Assembly (NCBI GenBank): GCA_002687715.1
Contig: NZBC01000088.1
Location: 1 to 46,200, forward strand
Direction of reading: 5' to 3'
Source: Planctomycetota bacterium
GTDB lineage: Bacteria > Planctomycetota > GCA-002687715
Length of the DNA: 46,200 nucleotides
Below the pieces are notes generated by a model. That model was not told the DNA's origin, made no database searches, and saw only the letters and a list, made by a program, of their open reading frames with translations. Position 1 is the stretch's first letter. Every line of letters starts with the position of its first letter. The translations under genes and the position numbers were made by a program. This document shows, in pieces, positions 19,597-27,481 of this stretch.

Positions 19597-19833
19597 TCAC
19601 GGCTTCTGAGGGTGCGACTCGGCGGCCGAACGCCACCACGACCAGACCGCCGCCACGAGTGCGAACGGGACCAGGAGCATGACCAGGCCCGCGAGAAGGA
19701 TGCCGCCTTCCAGGCGCTGCGAGTCGGGGTCGTCCCCGAGCTGGGGTCAGCACCCCTGGGCGGCGCAGACCCCGGTGGCCGCGAGGAGGGCAACCACGAA
19801 GATCAGCGGTCGATACCACGAGCGACGGGCCAC
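19597..19833 (-). CDS. Tiny cox-operon membrane protein with an in-frame TGA after Cys28 (candidate selenocysteine or broken gene)
   Basis: Directly after the subunit IV stop, a GTG at 19833 opens a frame encoding a signal peptide (MARRSWYRPLIFVVALLAAT, then GVCAAQGC). TGA follows at 19749-19747. The same frame then continues for 49 codons (PQLGDDPDSQRLEGG, then a transmembrane helix ILLAGLVMLLVPFALVAAVW and WWRSAAESHPQKP) to a proper TGA at 19599-19597. Read through, the 78-residue product has the layout of small proteins often found in cox clusters: signal peptide, Cys motif, one helix with a central Pro, then a W-W-R end. Those usually carry CPxC at the Cys position (from memory of the family). 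The halves make little sense separately. Selenocysteine, a nonsense mutation or an assembly error are all possible. Confidence 0.5.
19724..19739 (-). other. Stem-loop just after the in-frame TGA (SECIS-like position)
   Basis: On the minus strand TCGGGG-ACGA-CCCCGA begins 8 bases after the TGA at 19749-19747: a perfect 6-bp stem with a 4-base loop. Bacterial SECIS elements lie just downstream of the UGA, but their apical loop usually carries conserved G residues and sits a little further away. The match is suggestive only, since GC-rich sequence forms hairpins easily. Confidence 0.22.
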
Positions 19834-19836
19834 GAT

Positions 19837-20112
19837 TCACCAGCCCCTGGCGTCGAAGCCCATGACGGCGAACATCACGAAAACGGTCGCGAAGATCCCG
19901 ACCCCCACCGTGATCGCGATGTCCTTGTGCTCGCGCAGAAGGTGCATGAACACGAGCAGGATCAGGAACGCCTTGATCGTGATCCCCAGCACCACGATGG
20001 TGGGGCTGTCCAGCTTGAGCATGGCCAGGGTGATGATCAGGAGCCCGGCCCAGGCTTTCCAGTACACCGCGTAGTGCGGGGTTTCGCTCGTCGTCTCGTT
20101 CACGTCGGTCAC
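19837..20112 (-). CDS. Cytochrome c oxidase subunit IV (CyoD/CtaF-like)
   Basis: A 91-aa membrane protein with three hydrophobic helices (WAGLLIITLAMLKL, IVVLGITIKAFLILLVFMHLL and IAITVGVGIFATVFVMFAVMG). The central KAFLILLVFMHLLREHK segment is typical of the small prokaryotic subunit IV of haem-copper oxidases, an assembly and stability factor without cofactors. It starts with GTG at 20112 preceded by a G-rich ribosome site, 9 bp after ctaE, and is followed 3 bp later by the TGA-containing small gene. Confidence 0.85.
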   Translation of the reverse strand: MTDVNETTSETPHYAVYWKAWAGLLIITLAMLKLDSPTIVVLGITIKAFLILLVFMHLLREHKDIAITVGVGIFATVFVMFAVMGFDARGW

Positions 20113-20121
20113 GGGAACCCC

Positions 20122-20727
20122 CTACAGCAAGTAGAAGCAGCCGAAGACGAAGACCCATACGAGGTCCACGAAGTGCCAGTACAGGCCCGCGAGCTCCACG
20201 CCCGCGGGTCTGGCGCGACCCTTGGAAGCGCGCAGCGCGACCACGAGCAGGATGATCACCCCGGTCAGGACATGGAGCCCGTGGAACCCCGTGATGGTGA
20301 AGAAGAAGGCCGAGAAGCCGCGGACGCCCCAGGGATTCCCATCGAGGCGTGCCCCGGCGTCGATGATGTGGCTCCACTCGATCACCTGCATCCCGAGGAA
20401 GATGGCTCCGCCGAGGATCGTCAGCCAGGTATAACGCGCGGTCGCCTTCTGGTCTCCGGATCGCGACGCCGCCACCGCGCAGGCCATGGTGGCGCTACTG
20501 GTGATGAGGACGAACGTCATCGCCGGGATGAAGAAGTCCAGGTCGAAGATGTCCGCCCGGGCGGGCCACGCATCGGCCGCCAGCCGATTGACACCATAGG
20601 CGACGAGAAAGCCCATGAAGAGCAGCGCATCAGTGATGATGAACCACCACATCATCAGCTTCTGCCAGCTCATCCCGTAGGGCGAGACGCCGCCTTTCCA
20701 GCGGGAGCTCGGAGCAACGGTGCTCAT
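20122..20727 (-). CDS. ctaE: Cytochrome c oxidase subunit III
   Basis: A 201-aa haem-copper oxidase subunit III of the short bacterial type. The family features are MSWQKLMMWWFIITDALLFMGF in the first helix, SATMACAVAA, the TILGGAIFLGMQVIEW helix, FSAFFFTITGFHGLHVLTG and the final YWHFVDLVWVFVFGCFYLL. These include the conserved Glu and His of the subunit III core. The ATG at 20727 has an AGGAGA ribosome site; the upstream open frame belongs to the antisense of the next gene. It is one of two subunit III-like genes in tandem, 8 bp after the other. Confidence 0.92.
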   Translation of the reverse strand: MSTVAPSSRWKGGVSPYGMSWQKLMMWWFIITDALLFMGFLVAYGVNRLAADAWPARADIFDLDFFIPAMTFVLITSSATMACAVAASRSGDQKATARYTWLTILGGAIFLGMQVIEWSHIIDAGARLDGNPWGVRGFSAFFFTITGFHGLHVLTGVIILLVVALRASKGRARPAGVELAGLYWHFVDLVWVFVFGCFYLL

Positions 20728-20735
20728 GCCATCTC

Positions 20736-21245
20736 CTAAGCGACCGAAAGCAGGAAGTACAGGTACACCCACACGACGCCGACGAAGTGCCAGTAGGTCG
20801 TGCAGACATCCAGAATCGCGGGCCGGCGGCGCGCGTAGACCATCGCCGTCAGTCCGCCGAGGACGTGAACGGCATGGACCGCGCACAGCGTCACGAAGAA
20901 CGCCCCGTGGATGATGCGGGGGTCGGCGTAGCCATCCGACGCGAGGCTCCGATAGGCAAGGACCTGGCCGGCGAGGAAGAGAAAGGCCAGCGCCATCGTG
21001 ACCCCGAGCCAGCCGCGCGACGCCTTGCGACGTGCGACCTCCATGGTGACGCTGCTGAGCGCGATGACGGCCGTGGTGGCCCAGAGGATCCCGGGGAGGG
21101 GCACGGGCGACCAGTCTGCACCCGTACGGCGGATCAGGAGCGCCCCGGTGAACGCCGCGAACAGCATGGCCGCGATCGCCATGAGCAACACGACGATCAA
21201 CCGGCGAGAGCGCTGCCGGACGTGAAGTTCCAGGTGGTGGCTCAT
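20736..21245 (-). CDS. Second cytochrome c oxidase subunit III-like protein
   Basis: A 169-aa paralogue of subunit III. It shares the C-terminal layout with its neighbour (RIIHGAFFVTLCAVHAVHVLGG and TTYWHFVGVVWVYLYFLLSV) but begins with a charged cytoplasmic stretch and has only about five helices. Two short subunit III genes in one cox operon occur in some deltaproteobacterial and planctomycete clusters. The ATG at 21245 overlaps the ctaD stop as ATGA. Whether both are in the same oxidase complex or one is an assembly protein cannot be told from sequence. Confidence 0.82.
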   Translation of the reverse strand: MSHHLELHVRQRSRRLIVVLLMAIAAMLFAAFTGALLIRRTGADWSPVPLPGILWATTAVIALSSVTMEVARRKASRGWLGVTMALAFLFLAGQVLAYRSLASDGYADPRIIHGAFFVTLCAVHAVHVLGGLTAMVYARRRPAILDVCTTYWHFVGVVWVYLYFLLSVA

Positions 21246-22975
21246 GAGGTCCGCAGCTCCCCTTGCGGCGCGAAGTCGGCCCCGTCCTCCGCCGGCCCGT
21301 AGTCGTAGGGATCGCGCGTCACGACCGGTAGCTCACCCTTCCAGTTGCCGTGGCCGGGAGGTGAGCTGGTCGTCCACTCGAGCGTCGTGGACTCCCATGG
21401 GTTGTCCGCCGCTTTCTCGCCGCGGAACGCACTGCGGAAGAAGTTCCACAGGAACACGAGCTGCCCCGCCATGAGCACGAAGCCGAGGGCCGTGATGGTC
21501 AGGTCCAACTTGGCCGGGCCGTGCGCGAACTCGTAGGCCCGGTGGTCGAAGGTCCGCCGCAGCAGACCGCCCATGCCCTGGAAGTGCATCATGATCCAGA
21601 TCGTGAGCATCGCCGGGCAGGTCATCCAGAAGTGGAGCTTCCCCATCCCCTCGTTCATGACCCGCCCGAACATCTTCGGGAACCAATGGTAGATGCCGGC
21701 GAAGATCCCGAAGAACGTCACGGTGCCGATCATCAGATGGAAGTGGCCGACGACGAAGGCGGTCTCGTGGAGGTAGATGTCCGAGGTAGCCGTTCCGAGG
21801 AACAGCCCCCCGAAGCCGCCGAGCCCGATCGCGGAGACGAGCCCCAGCCCGAAGTACATCGCGGTCGTCGTACGGATGCGAGACTTCCACAGGGTGGCGA
21901 GCAGGTTCACCCCGACCACCGCAAACGGGAGCGTGATGAGCACGGTCGCGATCGAGAAGTACTCGCCGAGGTAGGGGTTCATCCCGCTGGCGAACATGTG
22001 GTGGCCCCACACGATCATGCTGAGGAACGCGATGACGATCAGGCACCACACGGTCGGGCGGTATCCGAACGGCCGCTTCCTCGCGTGGGTCGACAGCACC
22101 TCGAACGCGACCCCGATCGCGGGAAGAACGATCACGTACACCTCGGGATGGCCGAGGAACCAGAAGAGGTGCTGGAACAGCAGCGGCGTTCCGCCCTCGT
22201 GCTCGAGCACGTTCGCGACCATCGCCCCGGTCTCCGGATCCGCGGTCTGCCCGAGTACGATCCCTTCCGGCAGATAGAAGCTCGTGCCGAGGTGACGGTC
22301 GAGCAGCAGGAGGACCGCGGCCGCGGTCAGGGCCGGGAACGCAAGGAGGCCGAGGACCGCCGAGACGAAGAACATCCAGACGTTCAAGGGCATGCGGCGC
22401 ATGGTCATGCCCTCGGCGCGCATGTTGAGCGTCGTCACGACGTAGTTCAGGCCGCTCATCGTGAACGAGACGATGAACAGGGCCATGGCCACCAGCCACA
22501 GCGTCTGCCCCATCCCCGACCCGGGAACCGCGTCCTCGAGCGCGCTCAACGGTGGGTAGGCGGTCCATCCGGACGCTGCCGCCCCTCCGGGCACGAAGAA
22601 CGACAGGATCATGATCACGCACGCCGGCACGACGGTCCAGAAGGACAGCATGTTCAGGAACGGGTACGCCATGTCCCGGGCTCCGATCTGGAGCGGGATG
22701 AGGAGGTTCCCGAACCCGCTGACCAGCGCCAGGGACACGACGAAGAAGATCATCAGTGTCCCGTGCATGGTCACGACGGCGAGATAGTTCTCAGGCTCCA
22801 TGAGGCCGGAGTCGGGCCACGTGAGCTGGATGCGGATCAAGGCCGCCAGCCCCGCCGCGACCAGAGCCATGAAGATGGCGGTGACGATGTACTGAACGCC
22901 GATGACCTTGTGGTCCAGGCTGAACACGTACTTGCGGATGAAGCTGTGAGGCTCGTGATCGCTCAAAGGTCTCAA
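21242..22975 (-). CDS. ctaD: Cytochrome c oxidase subunit I (haem-copper oxidase, A family)
   Basis: The catalytic haem a/a3-CuB subunit, 577 aa with twelve predicted helices, reducing O2 to water and pumping protons. Ligands are visible: low-spin haem His71 in MHGTLMIFF; the CuB His with the cross-linked Tyr in LGHPEVYVIVLP; the CuB His pair in WGHHMFASG; and the haem His residues in ETAFVVGHFHLMIG. The Glu in GHPEV marks the A1-type D-channel. The D-channel entrance reads GARDMAYPFLNMLSFW, with the Asp and first Asn kept but the usual Arg-Leu-Asn-Asn replaced by Phe-Leu-Asn-Met. It lies 3 bp after ctaC. Confidence 0.96.
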   Translation of the reverse strand: MRPLSDHEPHSFIRKYVFSLDHKVIGVQYIVTAIFMALVAAGLAALIRIQLTWPDSGLMEPENYLAVVTMHGTLMIFFVVSLALVSGFGNLLIPLQIGARDMAYPFLNMLSFWTVVPACVIMILSFFVPGGAAASGWTAYPPLSALEDAVPGSGMGQTLWLVAMALFIVSFTMSGLNYVVTTLNMRAEGMTMRRMPLNVWMFFVSAVLGLLAFPALTAAAVLLLLDRHLGTSFYLPEGIVLGQTADPETGAMVANVLEHEGGTPLLFQHLFWFLGHPEVYVIVLPAIGVAFEVLSTHARKRPFGYRPTVWCLIVIAFLSMIVWGHHMFASGMNPYLGEYFSIATVLITLPFAVVGVNLLATLWKSRIRTTTAMYFGLGLVSAIGLGGFGGLFLGTATSDIYLHETAFVVGHFHLMIGTVTFFGIFAGIYHWFPKMFGRVMNEGMGKLHFWMTCPAMLTIWIMMHFQGMGGLLRRTFDHRAYEFAHGPAKLDLTITALGFVLMAGQLVFLWNFFRSAFRGEKAADNPWESTTLEWTTSSPPGHGNWKGELPVVTRDPYDYGPAEDGADFAPQGELRTS

Positions 22976-22978
22976 CCC

Positions 22979-23806
22979 CTACTGGAAGGTCTCTTGCTCA
23001 CTGAGCCACTTCGCGAAGGCGTCCGGTGACTCCGCCGTGAGGAGGCCACGCATGCGGTAGTGGCCGAGACCGCACAGCTCGGCGCACGCGATCTCGAACG
23101 TGTCAGGGCGGGTGGCCACAAACTGGACGCTCGTCACGAGTCCCGGAATGAGGTCCTGCTTCACGCGGAGCTGGGCGACACTGAAGCTGTGGAGTACGTC
23201 GTGAGACCGCAGGCGGACCACGACGGGCCGATCCAGGGGCACGTGCATCACTGCGTCGAGGACGATGTCGTCTTCGGCGTCCGGGTCCTCGTCATCGAGC
23301 CCGAGCGGGTTGTCCATGTCGTCGACGAGCTCGGGCAGGGTCTGGCCGAACTTCCCGTCCTCCCCCGGATACCGGACGATCCAGCCGAACTGCTTTCCGA
23401 CGACCTCGATCTCCAGCGCATTCGCGGGCGGCGTTCCGTAGAGCTGCTCCCAGGCGGGCATGCCGAGGATGATCACGCCGGACTCGGAGACGATCGCCAT
23501 CACGGCGATCACGGCGATCCCGATGCGGATCTCGATCCCCTTGCTGACCTGACCGTCCCCGGGTTTCGCGGTCTGGGCAGCTCCTCGCCAGATCCACAGG
23601 CCGAGCAGGAAATGGCCGACGACGATGAACACGCCGACCACGACGAGCAGGAAGTTCAGGACGGTGTCCACGATCTCGCCGTGGACCGACGCCACCTCGG
23701 GTCGCTGCGCCAGGGTCATGAACCCAATGGCGACGAGCACGCCCGCGGCCATGAAGAACACTCCCAGTGCGCGTGTCCCGAGCGACGATTGGGGACGTTG
23801 GTTCAT
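22979..23806 (-). CDS. ctaC: Cytochrome c oxidase subunit II with CuA site
   Basis: The CuA-carrying electron-entry subunit, 275 aa from the ATG at 23806. Three hydrophobic helices are visible (LGVFFMAAGVLVAIGF, LLVVVGVFIVVGHFLLGLWIW and IAVIAVMAIVSESGVIILG), one more than the usual two. The periplasmic cupredoxin domain follows. The CuA ligands are complete: His in DVLHSFSV, then CAELCGLGHYRM (Cys-x3-Cys-x3-His-x2-Met). The aromatic electron-entry region appears as KQFGWIVRYPG. There is an acidic insertion near residues 175-190 (GLDDEDPDAEDD). There is no fused cytochrome c domain, so an external donor is needed. It is first in the cox operon; a longer in-frame start upstream overlaps the divergent promoter region and was rejected. 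Confidence 0.94.
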   Translation of the reverse strand: MNQRPQSSLGTRALGVFFMAAGVLVAIGFMTLAQRPEVASVHGEIVDTVLNFLLVVVGVFIVVGHFLLGLWIWRGAAQTAKPGDGQVSKGIEIRIGIAVIAVMAIVSESGVIILGMPAWEQLYGTPPANALEIEVVGKQFGWIVRYPGEDGKFGQTLPELVDDMDNPLGLDDEDPDAEDDIVLDAVMHVPLDRPVVVRLRSHDVLHSFSVAQLRVKQDLIPGLVTSVQFVATRPDTFEIACAELCGLGHYRMRGLLTAESPDAFAKWLSEQETFQ

Positions 23807-23899
23807 AGGGTCTCTACCGGAGGGCAAGGCGTTTGCTCGGGTGGGGCTGACAGGCGGTCCAAGTCGGACGCGCCGAACTTTAGCAACTGGAGTACCCAC
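23807..23899. promoter_or_regulatory. Divergent promoter region between ctaC and the cupredoxin gene
   Basis: Only 93 bp separate the divergent starts of the oxidase operon (minus) and the cupredoxin-like gene (plus), so both promoters must lie here and could be jointly regulated. I saw no convincing -35/-10 pair or palindrome in it. Confidence 0.35.
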
Positions 23900-24772
23900 A
23901 TGAACAGCGCCTGGCGCTTCCTGATCGTTTTGAGCTTCGGTCTGGCCTTTCTGGCCCCGCGTGAGCCCGCATCCCGCACCTCCGTCCCGCCGCTCACCAA
24001 TGCCCTGGCGGTGACCTCACTCGGCGGCGGCGTCTTCACTATCGATGGGTCAAATTCCGCAATCGAGGTGGGAAATATTCCCGATCTCCGGATCGACTGG
24101 GACCCCGCGACCGGTACGGCGACTCTCAAGGGCGTGGCGCGCTTCAAGGGCAAGGTGCCGAAGCAACGGAAGATCAATCCCGACTCCGACCCCGTGTGCG
24201 CGAAGATGCATGAGGGGAGCGACTTCCGCAGCGAAGCGGTCCTCGTCAACAAAGACGGCATGCTGCGCAACGTCTTCGTCTGGATCAGCAAGGGCCTGGA
24301 GAGCACCAAGTTCCCCGTGCCGGACGAGGCGGTCACGCTGGATCAGAAGGGCTGCCGGTTCGAACCCCACGTCCAGGGCGTGATGGTGAAGCAGAAGATC
24401 TTCGCAGTCAACAGTGACGCTACGACCCACAATCTCCATGCGATGGGCCGGTTGAACGAGAACTTCAACTTCACCCAGTCGACCAAGGGCGCCAAGAAGG
24501 CACTCACGTTCGAGCGCAAGGAGACCATGGTCTTCGTGAAGTGCGACATCCACCCGTGGATGGGCGCCTACTTTGGCGTCGTGACGAACCCGTTCCACAC
24601 GACGACGGGCGCGGACGGGGCTTTCGAGCTCAAGAACCTGCCGCCGGGTACCTACACGGTTTCCGCCTGGCACGAGAAGTACGGCATCCAGAAGAAGGAA
24701 GTGACGGTCGGCGACGGGAAGACCGAGGAGATCGAATTCTCCTTCAAGAAGCGCCGCCGCCGCAAAGGTTGA
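23900..24772 (+). CDS. Secreted cupredoxin-like protein with C-terminal CnaB-type domain
   Basis: A 290-aa exported protein. Residues 1-25 form a signal peptide. A beta-rich domain follows with a likely type-1 copper site: His residues in ATTHNLHAMG and the Cys-x2-His-x2-Met group in VKCDIHPWMGAYF. The last 60 residues (TTTGADGAFELKNLPPGTYT) match carboxypeptidase-regulatory/CnaB-like beta domains. The very basic tail is KKRRRRKG. It is divergent from ctaC with 93 bp between. Since the oxidase lacks its own cytochrome c domain and complex III can reduce cupredoxins, this may carry electrons between them. The copper site is a sequence reading; the role is inferred. Confidence 0.78.
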   Translation: MNSAWRFLIVLSFGLAFLAPREPASRTSVPPLTNALAVTSLGGGVFTIDGSNSAIEVGNIPDLRIDWDPATGTATLKGVARFKGKVPKQRKINPDSDPVCAKMHEGSDFRSEAVLVNKDGMLRNVFVWISKGLESTKFPVPDEAVTLDQKGCRFEPHVQGVMVKQKIFAVNSDATTHNLHAMGRLNENFNFTQSTKGAKKALTFERKETMVFVKCDIHPWMGAYFGVVTNPFHTTTGADGAFELKNLPPGTYTVSAWHEKYGIQKKEVTVGDGKTEEIEFSFKKRRRRKG

Positions 24773-24893
24773 TCCCGACCGGGGAACCGTCCCTGCCCTT
24801 CGGTTCGTCCCGCTGCTACCTGGCTCGCAGTGTCGACGGTGATGCGCAGCGCCGGCCCTGAGGGCAGTAGGAGGTCTTGGTCTGGACAGTCGG

Positions 24894-26207
24894 ATGGAAA
24901 CGCGAGAACCGGAAACCGAATCTCTCGAGGGGTCGTACTTCGTCTCGACGTATCCGCCGTTCTCGCTCTGGACCCCCGGCCAGCTGGATGCCTGGAGGGG
25001 CGTGCTTTCACGTCCTCCGGCCCGGGACGAGCCGCTGGGGGTGTACGTCCACGTGCCGTTCTGCGCCGAGCGTTGTCGCTACTGCTACTACTTGTCGCAC
25101 GCCAACCCCGACGATGCGATGGTCGACCGGTACCTCTCCGGGGTGTTGGCCGAGCTGGCTGGACACGCGCGGGCGCCGGCGTTGGCGGGTCGTCCTCTGG
25201 ACTTCGTGTACGTCGGGGGGGGGACGCCGTCCCTCCTCGCTACGGACCGCATCCGGCGGTTGCTGGCGGGGATCCGGGAGCGCATCCCGTGGCGCGATGA
25301 CGCCGAGGTGACCTTCGAGTGCGCCCCCCAGACCGCGACTGCAGACCGCCTGGCGGTCCTCCGCGAAGAGGGAGTGACCCGGCTGTCCATGGGAGTTCAG
25401 CAGCTCGATGATGACGTGCTCCGGAAGAACGGGCGCGTCCACGTAGTGGCCGACGTCGAACGGGCCTGGCCGCACGTTCGGGCGGCCGGCTTCGACGTCG
25501 TGAACGTTGATCTGATCGCCGGGCTGGTCGGAGAGACGGACGTTTCGTTCTACGGCAGCCTGGATCGTGTCATCGACATGGAACCAGAGAGCGCCACTCT
25601 GTACCTGCTCGAGATTCCGCTCAACACGCCTCTCTATCGCGCTCTGCGGAATGACTCGGCGACCGAGAAACCGCCGGCTTGGCCGACGAAGCGCGGCCGG
25701 CTCTCCGCGGCGTTCGATCGCCTGGAAAACGCGGGCTACAGCCTGCGAAGCGCGTACGCGGCGGTGCGCGACCCCGACCTGCATCCGTTCGTCTACCAGG
25801 AGAGCCAGTACCGCGGGGCGGACCTCATCGGAGTCGGCGCTTCTGCGTTCTCGTTCGTCCAGGGCGTGCATCACCAGAACGCGACGTCCCTGGCGGGCTA
25901 CCTGGATCGTCTCGAGAGGGGGGAGCCTCCGCTCGGCCGGGCCTACGCGCTGAGCGCGGAAGAGCGCTGCCTTCGTGAGTTCGTACTGCAACTCAAGCTG
26001 GGAGGCGCTTCGGCCGCGGCGTTTAGCGACCGCTTCGACATTGACGTCATCCGACGATTCGCCGGCCCGCTCGAGCGCTTCGCGCAGAGAGGGTGGCTCA
26101 CCGTCGACGACGACCGGGTCACCGTCACACGGGAGGGGCTCCTGCACGTCGACCGGATGATCCCTCGCTTCTATCCGGAGGATCGACAGGATGTCCGGTA
26201 TTCGTAG
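24894..26207 (+). CDS. HemN/HemW-like radical SAM protein
   Basis: A radical SAM enzyme (437 aa) of the coproporphyrinogen-oxidase-like group. The [4Fe-4S] motif is CAERCRYCYY near residues 56-65. The SAM-binding segments follow as VYVGGGTPSLL and the TFECAPQTATADRL strand, with a HemN C-terminal domain from about residue 340. A 45-residue N-terminal extension precedes the barrel. Housekeeping HemW or HemN would not be expected next to a halogenase-like gene. HemN-like class C radical SAM methyltransferases and cyclopropanases are the alternative. An AGGAGGT at 24869 lies 18 bases ahead of the chosen ATG, longer than usual. Its stop region overlaps the next start by 17 bp, so the two products probably act together. 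Chemistry unknown. Confidence 0.8.
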   Translation: METREPETESLEGSYFVSTYPPFSLWTPGQLDAWRGVLSRPPARDEPLGVYVHVPFCAERCRYCYYLSHANPDDAMVDRYLSGVLAELAGHARAPALAGRPLDFVYVGGGTPSLLATDRIRRLLAGIRERIPWRDDAEVTFECAPQTATADRLAVLREEGVTRLSMGVQQLDDDVLRKNGRVHVVADVERAWPHVRAAGFDVVNVDLIAGLVGETDVSFYGSLDRVIDMEPESATLYLLEIPLNTPLYRALRNDSATEKPPAWPTKRGRLSAAFDRLENAGYSLRSAYAAVRDPDLHPFVYQESQYRGADLIGVGASAFSFVQGVHHQNATSLAGYLDRLERGEPPLGRAYALSAEERCLREFVLQLKLGGASAAAFSDRFDIDVIRRFAGPLERFAQRGWLTVDDDRVTVTREGLLHVDRMIPRFYPEDRQDVRYS

Positions 26208-27420
26208 TCGAGACCAGGCCGACGTGATCGTCATCGGTGGCGGTCCCGGGGGAGCGGCCGCAGCGACGTTGCTCCAACGGCAGGGCCATCGGTGCGTGAT
26301 CGTCGAGCGGTCGCGGTTCCCCCGTTACCGGATCGGCGAGTCACTGATCCCGCACACGTTCGGTCCGCTGTCCCGGCTCGGGCTCATTCCCCGCCTCGAG
26401 GCCTCGCATTTCCCGCCGAAGCACAGCGTGCGGTTCGTCTCGGTGGACGGGGCGGAGTCGGAGCCGTTCTACTTCTCCGAGACCATCGATAGCGAGGCGG
26501 CGCGGACGTGGCAGGTCGAACGGGCTGAGTTCGACCAGATGTGCCTCGATCACGCTGTGGAGAATGGGGTCGAGGTGAGGCAGAACGCTTGCGTGACCCA
26601 GGTGCTCTTCGAAGAAGATCTCGCGACCGGTGTCCGGGTGAGCACGGGTGACGGGACCTTCGACATGGCGAGCCGGGTCGTGGTGGACGCCTCGGGCCGC
26701 GCCACCGTGATCGGGCGCCAGCTCGAGCTGAGAGAGAGCATCCCCTGGTTGCAGAAAGCGTCCGTCTGGTCCTACTTCCGGGGCGGGAAGCGGGGAGACG
26801 GGATCGACGCCGGGGAGACGACGATCTTCTTGCTCCAGAACCGGGGGTGGGCGTGGTACATCCCGTTGCCCGACGACACGGTCAGCGTGGGGGTCGTGGC
26901 TGCGCCGGACGATCTGTTCCCGGCCGAATCGACGGCCGAGGCTGCGTTCATTCGCGCGGTCTCCGGGAGCGCCGCCCTGTCGGCGCGGCTCGCTTCGGCC
27001 GAACGCACGGCTGGCGTCCGCGGTGGATCCGCACACCTCGCGTACCGGAACCGGGAGACCTGCGGCCCCGGCTGGGTCATGGTCGGAGACGCGCGTGCCT
27101 TCCTCGACCCGATCTACTCCTCGGGCGTCTTCCTCGCCCTGGCCTCCGCGGAGGCGGCCGCGGGGTGCATCCACGAGGCGCTGGACGCAGGCGATGTTTC
27201 CCCCTCGAAGCTCGGGGCGTTCGAGCCCGGGCTGAACGCGGGGGTCTCGGTCATCGCCGCCCTCATCCGTGCGTTCTACTGCGAGAGCTTCAGCTTCCGC
27301 ACCTTCCTGAGCCACCACCCGGGCCAACGAGCGGCGCTCATCGACTGCCTCGTGGGCGACGTGTTCGACAAGGACATGGGGGCGTTCGTGTCGGCGCTCG
27401 AATCAACGAGCCAGCCTTGA
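26191..27420 (+). CDS. FAD-dependent oxidoreductase of the flavin-halogenase/geranylgeranyl-reductase superfamily
   Basis: A 409-aa flavoprotein. The Rossmann FAD motif is VIVIGGGPGGAAAATLL at residues 12-28, followed by RYRIGESLIP. The GWAWYIPL segment near residue 229 is the WxWxIP motif typical of flavin-dependent halogenases. The second FAD motif reads VMVGDARAFLDPIYSSGVFLAL. A Lys in FPPKHSVRF stands where halogenases hold their catalytic Lys. That favours a halogenase-type fold over geranylgeranyl reductase, but such motifs also occur in non-halogenating relatives. GGAGG lies 9 bases before the ATG at 26191. It is translationally coupled to the upstream radical SAM gene, so a two-step modification of one small molecule or lipid is plausible. 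Confidence 0.78.
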   Translation: MSGIRSRDQADVIVIGGGPGGAAAATLLQRQGHRCVIVERSRFPRYRIGESLIPHTFGPLSRLGLIPRLEASHFPPKHSVRFVSVDGAESEPFYFSETIDSEAARTWQVERAEFDQMCLDHAVENGVEVRQNACVTQVLFEEDLATGVRVSTGDGTFDMASRVVVDASGRATVIGRQLELRESIPWLQKASVWSYFRGGKRGDGIDAGETTIFLLQNRGWAWYIPLPDDTVSVGVVAAPDDLFPAESTAEAAFIRAVSGSAALSARLASAERTAGVRGGSAHLAYRNRETCGPGWVMVGDARAFLDPIYSSGVFLALASAEAAAGCIHEALDAGDVSPSKLGAFEPGLNAGVSVIAALIRAFYCESFSFRTFLSHHPGQRAALIDCLVGDVFDKDMGAFVSALESTSQP

Positions 27421-27481
27421 TCCGTGGCGTGGATCGACGCACGCCTCGACCACGTGGATCGGCGCCGCGACCTGGTCCGGG

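Noticed and set aside
27421..27481. Repeated GTGGATCG words between convergent genes as a possible terminator or repeat
   Set aside because: Two short direct copies only, no stem with a T-run; chance is sufficient.
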